DNA of 31,660 nt from Planctomycetaceae bacterium. Its GTDB lineage: Bacteria; Planctomycetota; Planctomycetia; Pirellulales; Thermoguttaceae. The notes below the pieces were generated by a model. The model had not been told where the DNA came from, made no database searches, and was given only the letters and a program-made list of their open reading frames with translations. The translations under genes and the position numbers were made by a program. Shown in pieces: positions 15,794 through 24,431 of the stretch (position 1 is its first letter; each line of letters starts with the position of its first letter). Location of the stretch: NCBI GenBank assembly GCA_015062085.1, contig SUVI01000025.1, forward strand, positions 1 to 31,660, written 5' to 3'.

Positions 15794-16408
15794 TTATTCC
15801 GGCAGCTCCATTTCTGAAAGGTCCAGTTCCGGAAACTCGATCTTATCCGGATCCGGAAACGTCAGCTCCCCATCTCCAAACTCGCCGGCTGCTGCCGACT
15901 TTTTCGAGACATTCGAAACATTCCCGGTGAGGATCTCCGTCAGCTCCGCCTGGATCTCTGTCTGTCTCTGCACATTCGGCGAGACTGCCGGGATCTGGTA
16001 ATACTCGTCTCGGAAGGGGGAGTAAAGACGCAGCTGATTCGGCGTATTTTCATCAAACTGGTCGTCGATACGCATGATGCGCCGACGAACGAGGAGGAGC
16101 GAAAGAACATACAGTTTGTCTGGTGCCTCACATTGTGTCCGGAGCTGGTCGAACATCGCGAGCAGGAGGTCGTTGACGGCAGTGCGTGAACGTTTTGCTT
16201 CACTTTGCGGGACCGGCATGCGCGAGATCCACATTGCGTGAAAGTTTTCCGGCTTCTGCTCATTCCATGCTTCCATCGAGTACTCTTTCTTCACAAAATT
16301 TCCATTGAGTTCGAAAAGTACCGACACAAATTCCTCGCCGGGAGCAAATGCCCGGTGTGTCAGGCAGCATTCTCCTGTACCGGAATTCTGAATACTGTAG
16401 TCTTCCAT
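15794..16408 (-). CDS. Conserved-looking cytosolic protein of unknown function
   Basis: The 204-residue protein has no signal or membrane segment. The N-terminus has a CxLTHRAFAPGEEFVSVLFE block with two adjacent cysteines (GECCL), which could be a small metal or structural site. A WISRMPVP motif follows, then a helical segment LLLAMFDQLRTQ and a hydrophobic LYVLSLLLVRRRIMRID helix, and the C-terminal tail is acidic. I recall similarly organised hypothetical proteins in planctomycetes next to a LolA-like lipoprotein, which fits the order here, but this cannot be verified from sequence alone. The ATG at 16408 has GGAGAGG at ideal spacing; upstream in-frame starts lack one. Confidence 0.75.
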   Translation of the reverse strand: MEDYSIQNSGTGECCLTHRAFAPGEEFVSVLFELNGNFVKKEYSMEAWNEQKPENFHAMWISRMPVPQSEAKRSRTAVNDLLLAMFDQLRTQCEAPDKLYVLSLLLVRRRIMRIDDQFDENTPNQLRLYSPFRDEYYQIPAVSPNVQRQTEIQAELTEILTGNVSNVSKKSAAAGEFGDGELTFPDPDKIEFPELDLSEMELPE

Positions 16409-16426
16409 AAAAACCTCTCCGCGCTC

Positions 16427-16455
16427 AGCATACCCGATTTCCGCAGAAACCGCAA
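16427..16455 (-). promoter_or_regulatory. Possible promoter of the 204-residue protein gene
   Basis: On the minus strand TTGCGG (16450-16455), a 17-nt spacer and TATGCT (16427-16432) lie just before the ribosome-binding site. The leader would be very short. Confidence 0.4.
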
Positions 16456-16489
16456 GAGTGATTCCGGATTTTTTCAGACAAAAAATCAA

Positions 16490-16772
16490 GGCTCTTCCGG
16501 AAAGTGCGTACCAGTTTCACCACTAAAGACACAGAAGAGTTCACTGAAAGACACGGAGAAAGGAAACACGAAAAACTCGAAAAAATGTAAAATTCACCAA
16601 AAGGCGATCAAAAATATTTTAACTTTCGTGTCTTTTCGTGTTTTCCGTAAAATTCGTGTCAGGGCGCGTTCACTCCCTTTTTTCTCTTTCTTTTCAGTGT
16701 GTTTCTGCGTCTTTTCAGTGCTCTCCGTGGTGAGATCGGAACCTAGATCGGTACGCACTTTCCGGAAGAGCC
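16490..16772. mobile_element. MITE-like element, copy 1, with 23-bp perfect terminal inverted repeats
   Basis: GGCTCTTCCGGAAAGTGCGTACC splits here into GGCTCTTCCGG plus AAAGTGCGTACC at 16490-16512 and is repeated perfectly inverted at 16750-16772. The interior starts with CACCACTAAAGACAC and ends with TCTCCGTGGTGA, and is AT-rich without a coding frame. Its reverse complement matches the copy at 24432-24746: for example 16645-16663 matches 24592-24610 at 18 of 19 positions. It has no transposase gene, so mobility would depend on an enzyme encoded elsewhere. Confidence 0.75.
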
Positions 16773-16850
16773 AAAAATAAAATTCACGATTTTCTGAAAA
16801 AAGCAGGCATAAATCGCAAAACTGCTCTATCCCGTTTTGAAAAAAGACGC

Positions 16851-16856
16851 TATACT
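16851..16856 (+). promoter_or_regulatory. -10-like TATACT in a GCTATACTG context
   Basis: The octamer around it repeats the context of the -10 box at 9805-9810. It lies 169 nt before the lipoprotein start at 17026. No good -35 box is at 16-18 nt. Confidence 0.35.
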
Positions 16857-17025
16857 GCGTGCGAATGATTTCTCAAAATGCGGATAAAATCGCGATCTTG
16901 AGGAAAATTCGCAGCAGATCAGCCCTCTGGATCCTCAGCCGATCAACGGAGTTCCTGATTTTCTGATTTCAAGAAACTCCTGACCAATTCCTCAAAAAAA
17001 TCCATTTTTGACCTTGCGGCAAAAA

Positions 17026-18000
17026 ATGACCAGAACGTTTTTTATCCTTTATTTTGCGAGCCTCGCCATTTTGCTGAGTCAGCCAGGCTGCCGTTCTGCC
17101 GGCGAAAAAAGTCATACCGGCTGGACGCTGCCGACAGTAAAACTGACGCCCTTCACCAAAGACGATAAAGTGACTCCTCCGGCGGAAAAGGCGGATCCCC
17201 AAACGACGGCGGCCCTCGCAAAAGAACGACTTAACGGACACAATCCAACGGTTCTTGTCCGTCAGGGAGAAGATACGTCCCTGACTCCGGATCCGGAAGA
17301 GATCGCGCAGCTCAGCCGGCTGGAAGGAAGTCAGGTCCCGCAGTGGGCGTCGGAATCCACGCTCGCACCGGCACCGGAAGCAACGGCGTCTCTGCCGTCA
17401 CTGCAGATCGCAAAAAACGTTACGCCTTCCGCAATGGAACAAGTAAATGCCAACGCCCCCGTTTCCGCCGGGACATCTGCCCCGAACGGGATCTCTGCCC
17501 CGAACGGCACTCCTGCAGGAACTGGGACCCCTGCCGAGACTGCGCTGGCCTCCAATGGAACTTCCCAGCCGGAATCCCTCCCGGAAAGCATTTCACTTCC
17601 GGAGACAGCTTCCGCTCCGGGGACGGCTTCCAATGCGGGAACGACCTCTTCGCTTCCAACTCCCGGTACTCCCGCATCCCCAGAAACAGTTGCGTTCGCC
17701 CTTCCGCAAGAACTTCCGAACGTACCGGCCGGCGTGACCCAGCCAGTCCCCTCTTCCGGTATCCCGGCAGCGTCTCCTGCAATGGCGAACGGCAATATCC
17801 AGGTCTCGGCATCGCTTCCCACTTCAGGAAACAGCGTAAACGGCAGTCATTCCGCCGCTCCTGCGGTTCCTGCAGCTCCTGTCGATCCAGCAGCACCTGT
17901 CAGTCCGGCAGCTTCCGGAAACGGTCAGGTCCAGCCAGCTGCACTTTTCATGCCGGGGAACATCGACCCGCGTTACCCAAACGCCCCAGCCCGGCAATAG
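17026..18000 (+). CDS. Proline/serine/alanine-rich lipoprotein of unknown function
   Basis: This 324-residue protein begins with a lipoprotein signal (MTRTFFILYFASLAILLSQPGC, lipidation at C22). About 80 residues of moderate complexity follow (PTVKLTPFTKDDKVTPP, KERLNGHNPTVLVRQGEDTS). The remainder is a long extended region made almost only of Pro, Ser, Ala, Thr, Gly and Asn, with local repeats such as APNGISAPNG. Such a composition suggests a surface-exposed or wall-spanning linker, not an enzyme. The ATG at 17026 is chosen because it starts the signal peptide directly; an in-frame TTG at 17008 would add six residues. No ribosome-binding site is evident. Confidence 0.75.
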   Translation: MTRTFFILYFASLAILLSQPGCRSAGEKSHTGWTLPTVKLTPFTKDDKVTPPAEKADPQTTAALAKERLNGHNPTVLVRQGEDTSLTPDPEEIAQLSRLEGSQVPQWASESTLAPAPEATASLPSLQIAKNVTPSAMEQVNANAPVSAGTSAPNGISAPNGTPAGTGTPAETALASNGTSQPESLPESISLPETASAPGTASNAGTTSSLPTPGTPASPETVAFALPQELPNVPAGVTQPVPSSGIPAASPAMANGNIQVSASLPTSGNSVNGSHSAAPAVPAAPVDPAAPVSPAASGNGQVQPAALFMPGNIDPRYPNAPARQ

Positions 18001-18176
18001 GACCATTGGAAGGATCGATACCCTCAAAAATGTCGTAAGAACGCTTAGGATGTGTCCGGAGAAATTCTGCCGCACGATCGGCAGGAAAAAAAGATGAAAG
18101 GAATGCGTAGAGCTGGTATCGAGCTCCAGTGCCCCCCAAAAAAGAAAACGGATCCTTGAACGGATCTATAAAAAAG

Positions 18177-18219
18177 AAGTCCCGAGACTCCGCGGCAGAG
18201 TTTATTGGGGCTTTTTTTA
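18177..18219 (+). terminator. Possible intrinsic terminator
   Basis: AAGTCCC (18177-18183) and GGGGCTT (about 18207-18213) plus an inner ACTC/GAGT form an imperfect stem followed by seven T. It lies about 180 nt after the lipoprotein stop and just before the next promoter. Confidence 0.45.
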
Positions 18220-18281
18220 TCAAAATCGGAAAAAATTTTCACTTTTTTGGCATATCATGGGGAAAAAATGCCTTCAAAGAC

Positions 18282-18309
18282 TTGAAGTGAAAAAGAGACG
18301 TGATATAAT
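18282..18309 (+). promoter_or_regulatory. Promoter of the 900-residue lipoprotein gene
   Basis: TTGAAG (18282-18287), a 16-nt spacer and a perfect TATAAT (18304-18309). Confidence 0.6.
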
Positions 18310-18575
18310 GGAGTATTGGACTGGATTTTTTAGAATCGCTCTGAAAGATCCTGTGTTTTCAACAAACAGATCCGCAAAGCCTCGGCATCGCTGCCAGTCT
18401 TCCTTTTTCGGAACCGCCCCTTTTCATTTCCATTACAAAATTTTTGGAAATGGGATCATCAAAATTTCATCAAAGGTCCCCCAAACGGAACGTCGAAAGC
18501 ATTTGCCTAAGGCAGAAAAAATAAACCGGTCCTCATGTGCCGGAAATGAATGAATCATTCAGTCAGGGAGCGTTC

Positions 18576-21278
18576 ATGACTCGTACATTTTCTTTCTTTA
18601 CGGTTTTAGTATGCGCCTGCATCATGGCGCTCGTTTTGGGTTGCGGCGGTGACAAACCGTCCAAGTCAAAGAAGAAGCCCAAACCCGCAGTAGAACAGAC
18701 GGAAGAGGTCAAGACTCCGGAACCGGAGCAAGCCCCCAAGCCGAAAAAAGAAAAAAAGAAGAAGAAAAAGGTAAAAAAGGAAGAGCCGGCAGAAGACGAC
18801 CAGAGTTACCTTCCTCCGGAACTTCAGGTCCAGGAAAAAACACTTCCTGCTGAAAGCGCTCAATGGACCGTCGAAGATTTTACGTACATCCGCACGCAGG
18901 AACCTGAACTCTTCGACCTTTCGATCAGCGAGCTTGAAAAACGTCTGGCAAACCCGGCCGCAGCGGATGATGCGGCACTGATCCTTGCGCGTTTCGTTCG
19001 ATCAGTCGTTCCGGGAGCACTGGAACTTGAAGAGCAGCTCAAAGCAAATGAAAAGGCTCTTCAGAATGCCATGAGCGATGAGGAGCTCCGGGAAAGTCAA
19101 ACCAACCGTAATCAGATCCAGACAGTCAATTTCTTCATCCTGTCCCAGTCGCAGGTCCGTCAGGCGATGACGGCTCTGGCTCGCAGTACGTCAGAAGTCG
19201 CGCAGCAGCAGACGATGGCGTTTTTGGCAGGAACGCTCCTGACAGACGAAAATAAAACGGTCCTCAATGATGTTCTCCAGGCCTACGCGGAGAAAGCGCA
19301 GGATGGTAAGATCACGCCGGAAGAAGAAAGCATCCTGCTCGCCTTCCTCCTCACGCCGGAACTCGCAGTGGAAAAAGCCGCGGAACTCGCAGACGTCGAA
19401 CTTCCTGCCAAAACACCGTCTCAGGAAGATCCCCAAACCGGAACGGCCCCGCGCACATCTGGTGCACGCGGTAACCATCCGGCGATCCTGGTCGCTCCCG
19501 GAAAGCGGATCCAGTTCAAATTCAGCGGCGGCTCCGGAAACATGCCGGAATTCACGCCCGAAGACGTCCAAAAAGCCGTCCTGGCAAAGTACTGCCCGCA
19601 ATCCAATGCGCTTTTCCGTGCACGGATCGCTCAGGAACTGCTCGGCACCACGGTCCTTGAAGCTGCGAATACGGAAGAAAAGCAGGCTTTCCTGCTGAAT
19701 GATGTCCTGGATAAATTCCTGATGAAAAAGGATTTTGCGAACTGCATCGCGCAGGTCCTGATCTATCGTCAGAATGAACAGGATCACCTAGACACAGCGT
19801 GGAGCAAAACACTGGAAGAAAATCTTTTCCTCAGTCACCTGACGCTGATGAGGACCCACTACTCGTTCCTTGATGAGAAAACGCTCGAAGAGTACCGCAA
19901 TGCTCTTTTAGCCAAGCGGAATCGATTGGAAGCAGAGGACAAAGCGCGTCAGGAAGCAGAAAAAAGCGCTTCCAGCTCCTCAAATGAGCAGGTTGCCGTC
20001 TCACTGCTCAGCCGCCGTGCTTCGCAGGAAAAGAACCTGGGAAATCAGAACAGAAGTGCAGGATCTTCTTCCGCATCGTTTTCTCCTGCGGTGGAATTGC
20101 TGTTGGATCCGCGCTCCAGTTCGGCACTGGCCAAAGAGTTGTGGACGCAGGAAATGCGCTCCATACTTCTGACTCGGGTCCAGGACGTCATGGAGCCTTA
20201 CATTTCGGAAGCTCTGAGCAACATGCCGGAGCCGGGGAGCAAAACGAAACCGCGTCTCCCGAACCTTCCGCGTGAAGACATCCAGGCGGTCCAGCTTTAT
20301 CTGACGATACCGTGTGTGGAAACACGCAAAGAACTTTACCGAATGCTTGACAATGCGTGGCTTTTGGGACCGGAAGCGTTCCGAACCTCGTTCTTTGAGC
20401 GAGTCGAAACAGAACCGGGGTTCCTGATGGTCGTGAAGTCACTGGACCGCCGTGCTCTGCCGAAGGAAAAGGAGAAGCCGAAGCGTCAGACTTCCAACCG
20501 CAAGCGTCCGACCGTAAAGAAAGATCCGTCGACTGGCGAACTGATGCGCGAACAGCGTCAGCTGACGGGAGCTGCTTGGCAGGAGCAGGTCTACAAAATG
20601 ACGTGCCAGTGGTGTTGGAACTACTCGCTTGCTGCGGAGAATCAGCGAAAAGTCGCTTCTGCCGCGCGTATTCTGGACCGCAATGCGCCGAAACAGAGTG
20701 CCCCGGAACTTCCGGAAGCGCTTGCAGAACGATTCCCGCTGCCTCCGGAAAGCAAAATCGTCGCATTTTACACGAATTCCGATCCGAAAATGGACGGCAT
20801 TTCCGAAAAGAGCGGACTCAAAGTGACGTATTTCGAAGTGGAATGTACCGCCGCCATGCCGCGTCTGTTCAGTATGTTCCGTTCTAAAAATTCCCGTCTT
20901 CAGGATCACGGAATGCCGGGGAAAGTCACTGGCCAGAACACGGTCCTGAATGCGTATTGGCTGGAACGTTTCGAGCTGGATGATGAAACTGGACGTCAGG
21001 AATCTCTCGACATTCTGATCGCGCCGCTGCACCAGTCCGAAAACGCACGGCCAACCGGCGCCAATGAACCGGAACTCAAAAAAGGACCGGCGGACTATCG
21101 GATCTACGTGCTCCTCATGGAGATGGACGATTTGACGGGTGAGCACAAATCGAACTTTGAGGATGACGAGGACGAGGATGTTCGGGATCCCCGCAACGAT
21201 GAAGAAGACAGCTCGGATGACGAGGATCCCGAAATGTCCGACGAAGAGTACGAAGAGTACGACGAGTACGAAGAGTAG
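18576..21278 (+). CDS. Large lipoprotein of unknown function with charged linkers
   Basis: The 900-residue protein starts with a lipoprotein signal ending in LVLGC (C23). A Lys/Pro/Glu-rich linker (about 27-70) contains long lysine runs. The middle (about 85-470) is helix-rich and looks like a repeat-type or solenoid region (for example LAGTLLTDENKTVLNDVLQAY). A folded C-terminal part (about 620-840) contains QMTCQWCWNYS-like sequence (KMTCQWCWNYSLAAENQR) and KIVAFYTNSDPKMDG. The tail (about 865-900) is extremely acidic and ends in DEEYEEYDEYEE, encoded by near-repeats of GAAGAGTAC. The ATG at 18576 has AGGGAG at ideal spacing; an upstream ATG at 18537 does not. I do not recognise the family. 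The hexapeptide transferase gene starts 21 nt downstream, so the two are probably co-transcribed. Confidence 0.82.
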   Translation: MTRTFSFFTVLVCACIMALVLGCGGDKPSKSKKKPKPAVEQTEEVKTPEPEQAPKPKKEKKKKKKVKKEEPAEDDQSYLPPELQVQEKTLPAESAQWTVEDFTYIRTQEPELFDLSISELEKRLANPAAADDAALILARFVRSVVPGALELEEQLKANEKALQNAMSDEELRESQTNRNQIQTVNFFILSQSQVRQAMTALARSTSEVAQQQTMAFLAGTLLTDENKTVLNDVLQAYAEKAQDGKITPEEESILLAFLLTPELAVEKAAELADVELPAKTPSQEDPQTGTAPRTSGARGNHPAILVAPGKRIQFKFSGGSGNMPEFTPEDVQKAVLAKYCPQSNALFRARIAQELLGTTVLEAANTEEKQAFLLNDVLDKFLMKKDFANCIAQVLIYRQNEQDHLDTAWSKTLEENLFLSHLTLMRTHYSFLDEKTLEEYRNALLAKRNRLEAEDKARQEAEKSASSSSNEQVAVSLLSRRASQEKNLGNQNRSAGSSSASFSPAVELLLDPRSSSALAKELWTQEMRSILLTRVQDVMEPYISEALSNMPEPGSKTKPRLPNLPREDIQAVQLYLTIPCVETRKELYRMLDNAWLLGPEAFRTSFFERVETEPGFLMVVKSLDRRALPKEKEKPKRQTSNRKRPTVKKDPSTGELMREQRQLTGAAWQEQVYKMTCQWCWNYSLAAENQRKVASAARILDRNAPKQSAPELPEALAERFPLPPESKIVAFYTNSDPKMDGISEKSGLKVTYFEVECTAAMPRLFSMFRSKNSRLQDHGMPGKVTGQNTVLNAYWLERFELDDETGRQESLDILIAPLHQSENARPTGANEPELKKGPADYRIYVLLMEMDDLTGEHKSNFEDDEDEDVRDPRNDEEDSSDDEDPEMSDEEYEEYDEYEE

Positions 21279-21299
21279 ACCGCAGAGACGAGTGCCTCA

Positions 21300-21935
21300 A
21301 TGAAGCAGATCGCCCGTTTCATTTTTGCGCTTGCGGTTTTGCCGGCTCTCGTATTTTACGGAATACTGAGACTGGTTCTCCCGAAACAGCGTGCATTTTC
21401 GGACTTGACCCAATGCCTGGCTCTTGTGCCGGGCATTGTGGGAGAGTACCTTCGGCTTGCGTTTTTTCATTATGCGCTTCCGCGCTGCGGTCGCAATGCG
21501 TGTATTGGATTCGGAACGATCTTCTCGCATCCAACGGCTCAAGTCGGCGAAAATGTTTACGTTGGCCCGTACTGTATCCTCGGAGACGTCACGCTGGAAG
21601 ACGACGTCCTTCTTGCCAGCGGTGTTTCGATCGCCAACGGCACGAATCAGCATTTTTTTGAACGCACGGACATTCCGATCCGTCTTCAGGGCGGAGAATT
21701 TCCGCGCATCACGATCGGTGAAGACTCCTGGATCGGAGAACGCGCCGTCGTTCTGGCCAATGTCGGCCGGCATTGCGTCATTGGAGCAGGAGCACTGGTC
21801 CTGGATGAGATCCCGGATTGCGCGATCGCGGTCGGTGTCCCTGCCAAAATCGTTAAGTTCCGTCAAAACCCAACGGCCAAGACGGAATCTTTTACCCAAA
21901 ATCATTCACCATCAGCCATTCATCACCAATCCTAA
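21300..21935 (+). CDS. Left-handed beta-helix (hexapeptide-repeat) acyltransferase
   Basis: The 211-residue protein has a hydrophobic N-terminus (ARFIFALAVLPALVFYGILRLVL) and probably attaches to the inner membrane. Imperfect [LIV]-G-x(4) hexapeptide turns follow: IGFGTIF, VGENVYVGPYCILGDVTL, ITIGEDSWIGERAVVLANVGRHCVIGAGALVL, closing with AVGVPAKIVK. This pattern is typical of WbbJ/LpxA-like O-acetyltransferases that modify surface sugars. The usual catalytic His is not obvious; NQHFF near residue 117 is a candidate. It sits 21 nt after the big lipoprotein gene and 30 nt before the asparagine-synthetase-like gene, an arrangement known from polysaccharide loci, although no glycosyltransferase is present in the window. 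Confidence 0.85.
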   Translation: MKQIARFIFALAVLPALVFYGILRLVLPKQRAFSDLTQCLALVPGIVGEYLRLAFFHYALPRCGRNACIGFGTIFSHPTAQVGENVYVGPYCILGDVTLEDDVLLASGVSIANGTNQHFFERTDIPIRLQGGEFPRITIGEDSWIGERAVVLANVGRHCVIGAGALVLDEIPDCAIAVGVPAKIVKFRQNPTAKTESFTQNHSPSAIHHQS

Positions 21936-21965
21936 CCACTCAACTTAAGGACCTTTGATCCTGCC

Positions 21966-23882
21966 ATGAGCGCAATTTTTGGTACCGTTTACCGCCGCGG
22001 AAACGCATTTCGACCTGCAGAACTTTCGACACTTCAGAGAATGGGAGCCGTCCTGACTCATCGAGGAAAGAACGGGGACGCTTTTTTTGTCAGGGAAAAT
22101 CTGGGCATGGGAGCCTGTTTGTGGGCGGAAACGGTTTTTGAAGAGGCCGATTCTCCGATCGAGTACCATTTTGGAGAGAAAACGCTCATCGTACTGCTCG
22201 ACGGCGAGATCTATAATTCGGCTGAACTGCGCGAGGAGCTGGACGATCTTGGGCTAGAGCTTCAAACGGAGGAAGACACGGAGCTTCTGGCGTTTCTTTA
22301 TGCGGAGTACGGACTGGAACGCCTTCTTCCGAGACTGCGAGGCAAATTTGCAGCAGCGATCCTGGATCTCTCGGAAAACGCGCTCTATTTCGTGCGTGAC
22401 CCGTTGGGACAGAAGCCGCTTTACTACTATCAGGACGACAAAAAACTTCTTTTTGCCTCCGAGCTTAAGGGGATCCTCGCACACGGGGACGTAAAACTCG
22501 AGATCCTGCCGACGGCGGTGGAAGACTACTTCATCATGGGATGCGTTCCGGGGGAACGTTCCATTTACCGGCACATACGCAAAATGATGCATGGAAGCTG
22601 GATGAAATTTCAGCTTCGGGAAGACGGTTCCGCGGAACCTCTGGGGCCGTTCCGCTACTGGAGATTTACGCCGCAGACGAACGAAGACGTGACGGAAGAG
22701 GAGTGGCTGGAACGTATCCGCGAACAGCTGGAAGAGACCATTTCGATGATGAAGGGGGAGGTACCCGGAGCCGGTGCGTTTCTCAGCGGCGGTCTGGATT
22801 CGAGCATCGTCGTAGCGATCCAGAGCCGCTACGGCTGCGAGCAGATACCGACTTTTTCGATCGGATTTCAGGAAAACGCCTTCAACGAACTGAACTTTGC
22901 AGAAGCGATCTCGGACCGTTTCGGCACCGATATGTACGAGGAGATCGTTGAACCGGACGCGGTCGAGGAACTGAAAAATCTCGTGGAGTGCTACGACGAG
23001 CCATACTCGGATCCGTCTGCGCTGCCGACTTTGCTGGTTTCGCGGCTGGCGGCGCATCATGTTTCGATCGTCTTCTCCGGAGACGGCGGTGATGAGTGTT
23101 TCGCTGGATACGCACGGCAGATACACGACATGAAGGAGGATATGCTCCGGAGTCTGATGCCTGGATTTTTGCGCCGAATGATTTTTGGTCCGCTCGGATA
23201 CATTTACCCGAAAATGGATTTCATGCCGCGGATCTTCCGGTTAAAAACGGCATTCCGAAATCTTTCCATGTCGGCAGGAGATGCGTATGCAAACTCGCTT
23301 TCATTCTGCCGGGATCCGATGCGGCAGAAACTCCTGGCCCCGCTGTATCGCACGCCGGGATTCGTTCCGTCGGATATTGGAAAGCAGTTTTCCGACGCAT
23401 TTGCGCTTGCGGGCGGACGAGACACGCTGTTGGGAATGCAGATGGCAGAGATCTCCGTTGCGCTGCCGGAAGCGATGGTCAAGGTCGACCGGGCATCGAT
23501 GATGTGCGGTCTGGAAGTCCGTTCGCCGTTCCTTGACACGAAAGTGCTCGAGCTGGCGGGGCAGATCCCGTCGGAATTTAAAATCCGGGAAGGGCTGGGC
23601 AAATGGATCCTTCGGAAGTCCTTTGAGCCGCAGTTTCCGATGAAGCTCAAAAGCCGGCCGAAACAGGGATTTGAACTTCCAACGGACGCTTGGCTGCGTG
23701 GTCCGCTGAAAGAGATCTTCCGCGAAGAGGTCCTTGGGAAAAATTCCCGCATTTCGCAGTGGGTGGACATCAACTACGCGAAAAAGCTCTACCGTGATCA
23801 CGCGCAGGGGATCGGCAGCTACGGCGGAACGCTCTGGTCACTGCTCTTTCTGGAAAAATGGGCAGAACGCTGGCTCGATTAA
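21966..23882 (+). CDS. asnB: Asparagine synthetase (AsnB-type) homologue with a degenerate glutaminase domain
   Basis: The 638-residue protein has the two-domain AsnB layout and length. The C-terminal synthetase domain looks intact: PP-loop SGGLDSS at 274-280, FSIGF, DEPYSDPSALP, GDGGDE at 372-377 and KVDRASMMCGLEVRSPFLD. The N-terminal Ntn-type glutaminase domain is altered. The nucleophile Cys after Met, normally MCGI, is Ser (MSAIFG). RGPD is RGKN, and NGEIYN is DGEIYN, losing the oxyanion-hole Asn. The Asp of the D-T-E motif is kept. It therefore should not hydrolyse glutamine and might use free ammonia, or have another role in modifying sugars or peptides. No better start that restores Cys was found. 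The ribosome-binding site is weak (AAGGA about 14 nt upstream). Confidence 0.9.
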   Translation: MSAIFGTVYRRGNAFRPAELSTLQRMGAVLTHRGKNGDAFFVRENLGMGACLWAETVFEEADSPIEYHFGEKTLIVLLDGEIYNSAELREELDDLGLELQTEEDTELLAFLYAEYGLERLLPRLRGKFAAAILDLSENALYFVRDPLGQKPLYYYQDDKKLLFASELKGILAHGDVKLEILPTAVEDYFIMGCVPGERSIYRHIRKMMHGSWMKFQLREDGSAEPLGPFRYWRFTPQTNEDVTEEEWLERIREQLEETISMMKGEVPGAGAFLSGGLDSSIVVAIQSRYGCEQIPTFSIGFQENAFNELNFAEAISDRFGTDMYEEIVEPDAVEELKNLVECYDEPYSDPSALPTLLVSRLAAHHVSIVFSGDGGDECFAGYARQIHDMKEDMLRSLMPGFLRRMIFGPLGYIYPKMDFMPRIFRLKTAFRNLSMSAGDAYANSLSFCRDPMRQKLLAPLYRTPGFVPSDIGKQFSDAFALAGGRDTLLGMQMAEISVALPEAMVKVDRASMMCGLEVRSPFLDTKVLELAGQIPSEFKIREGLGKWILRKSFEPQFPMKLKSRPKQGFELPTDAWLRGPLKEIFREEVLGKNSRISQWVDINYAKKLYRDHAQGIGSYGGTLWSLLFLEKWAERWLD

Positions 23883-24016
23883 AGAGGACTCGGGCGGAAA
23901 TGCCTTTTGTTTCCGTTCTGAGTTTACTCGGCGGCTTTCCTGAACTCTCCGTTCACGGCGATCCCTAAAAATTCCATTCCGCCTTCATTCCCATATTTTG
24001 TCCGAATTTTGCCTGA

Positions 24017-24430
24017 ATGAACGAAAACGTAAAAGTCGAGATCCTGGACCATGACGACCCGCGCAGTTACGGGGAAGCTGGACCGGAATTCCCGCAGGAA
24101 CCTTTCGAAAACGAGTTCCATGCCGGAACCTCTTTTTCCGGTTTTTCCGGATGGAGGCCGTCCGTTTTTTCCTTTTCCCTTCCAGGCTGCCTAGGGATGC
24201 TCTGTCTTGCCCTGCTCCTTCTTCTGGCGGGCGCTGTCTTTCTTATTCTGCTGCCGATCATCATTCTTTGCAGTTTTCTGCTTCCGTTTTTTCGATTTCG
24301 AGGTTTCGCATTCCAGAAGAAAGGGGGGGCCGGAAGTCCCGGCAGCTTCAATCATTCCGCGAATTCCGCGAATTTCGGAGATCCGCCGCTTTTCATCAAG
24401 GTTTTCCATTCTGAAAACTGGAAAAAGTAG
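24017..24430 (+). CDS. Small membrane protein of unknown function
   Basis: This 137-residue open frame has a polar, acidic N-terminus (VKVEILDHDDPRSYGE), one or two closely spaced hydrophobic helices (about residues 57-92, PGCLGMLCLALLLLLAGAVF and the following LILLPIIILCSFLLPFF), and a basic then polar tail. The N-terminal pattern looks like real protein. The start has no ribosome-binding site, and the C-terminal 30 residues are low in complexity. The stop codon directly abuts the MITE-like element. It could be a genuine planctomycete hypothetical membrane protein; no function is assigned. Confidence 0.6.
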   Translation: MNENVKVEILDHDDPRSYGEAGPEFPQEPFENEFHAGTSFSGFSGWRPSVFSFSLPGCLGMLCLALLLLLAGAVFLILLPIIILCSFLLPFFRFRGFAFQKKGGAGSPGSFNHSANSANFGDPPLFIKVFHSENWKK

Positions 24431-24431
24431 A

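Larger units (their letters stand above)
18001..18575. other. Intergenic region between the two lipoprotein genes
   Basis: This 575-nt spacer contains a terminator-like hairpin (18177-18219) and a promoter (18282-18309), leaving a leader of about 260 nt before the ATG at 18576. A 98-codon open frame inside it has no ribosome-binding site or protein-like pattern. No RNA gene was recognised. Confidence 0.5.

Noticed and set aside
15371..15930. Open frames through the 16/17-bp array
   Set aside because: The same artefact: repeated peptide blocks in several frames, no ribosome-binding site and no family pattern.
14319..16001. 560-codon plus-strand frame
   Set aside because: It is antisense to three supported minus-strand genes and passes through the tandem array.
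18257..18553. 98-codon frame before the large lipoprotein gene
   Set aside because: It overlaps the promoter and leader of that gene, has no ribosome-binding site and no protein-like composition.
23924..24121. 65-codon minus-strand frame ending with a protein-like stretch (MEFLGIAVNGEFRKAAE)
   Set aside because: The last 17 codons look like protein, but the frame overlaps the start of the 24017-24430 gene, has no clear start signal and is too short to support.
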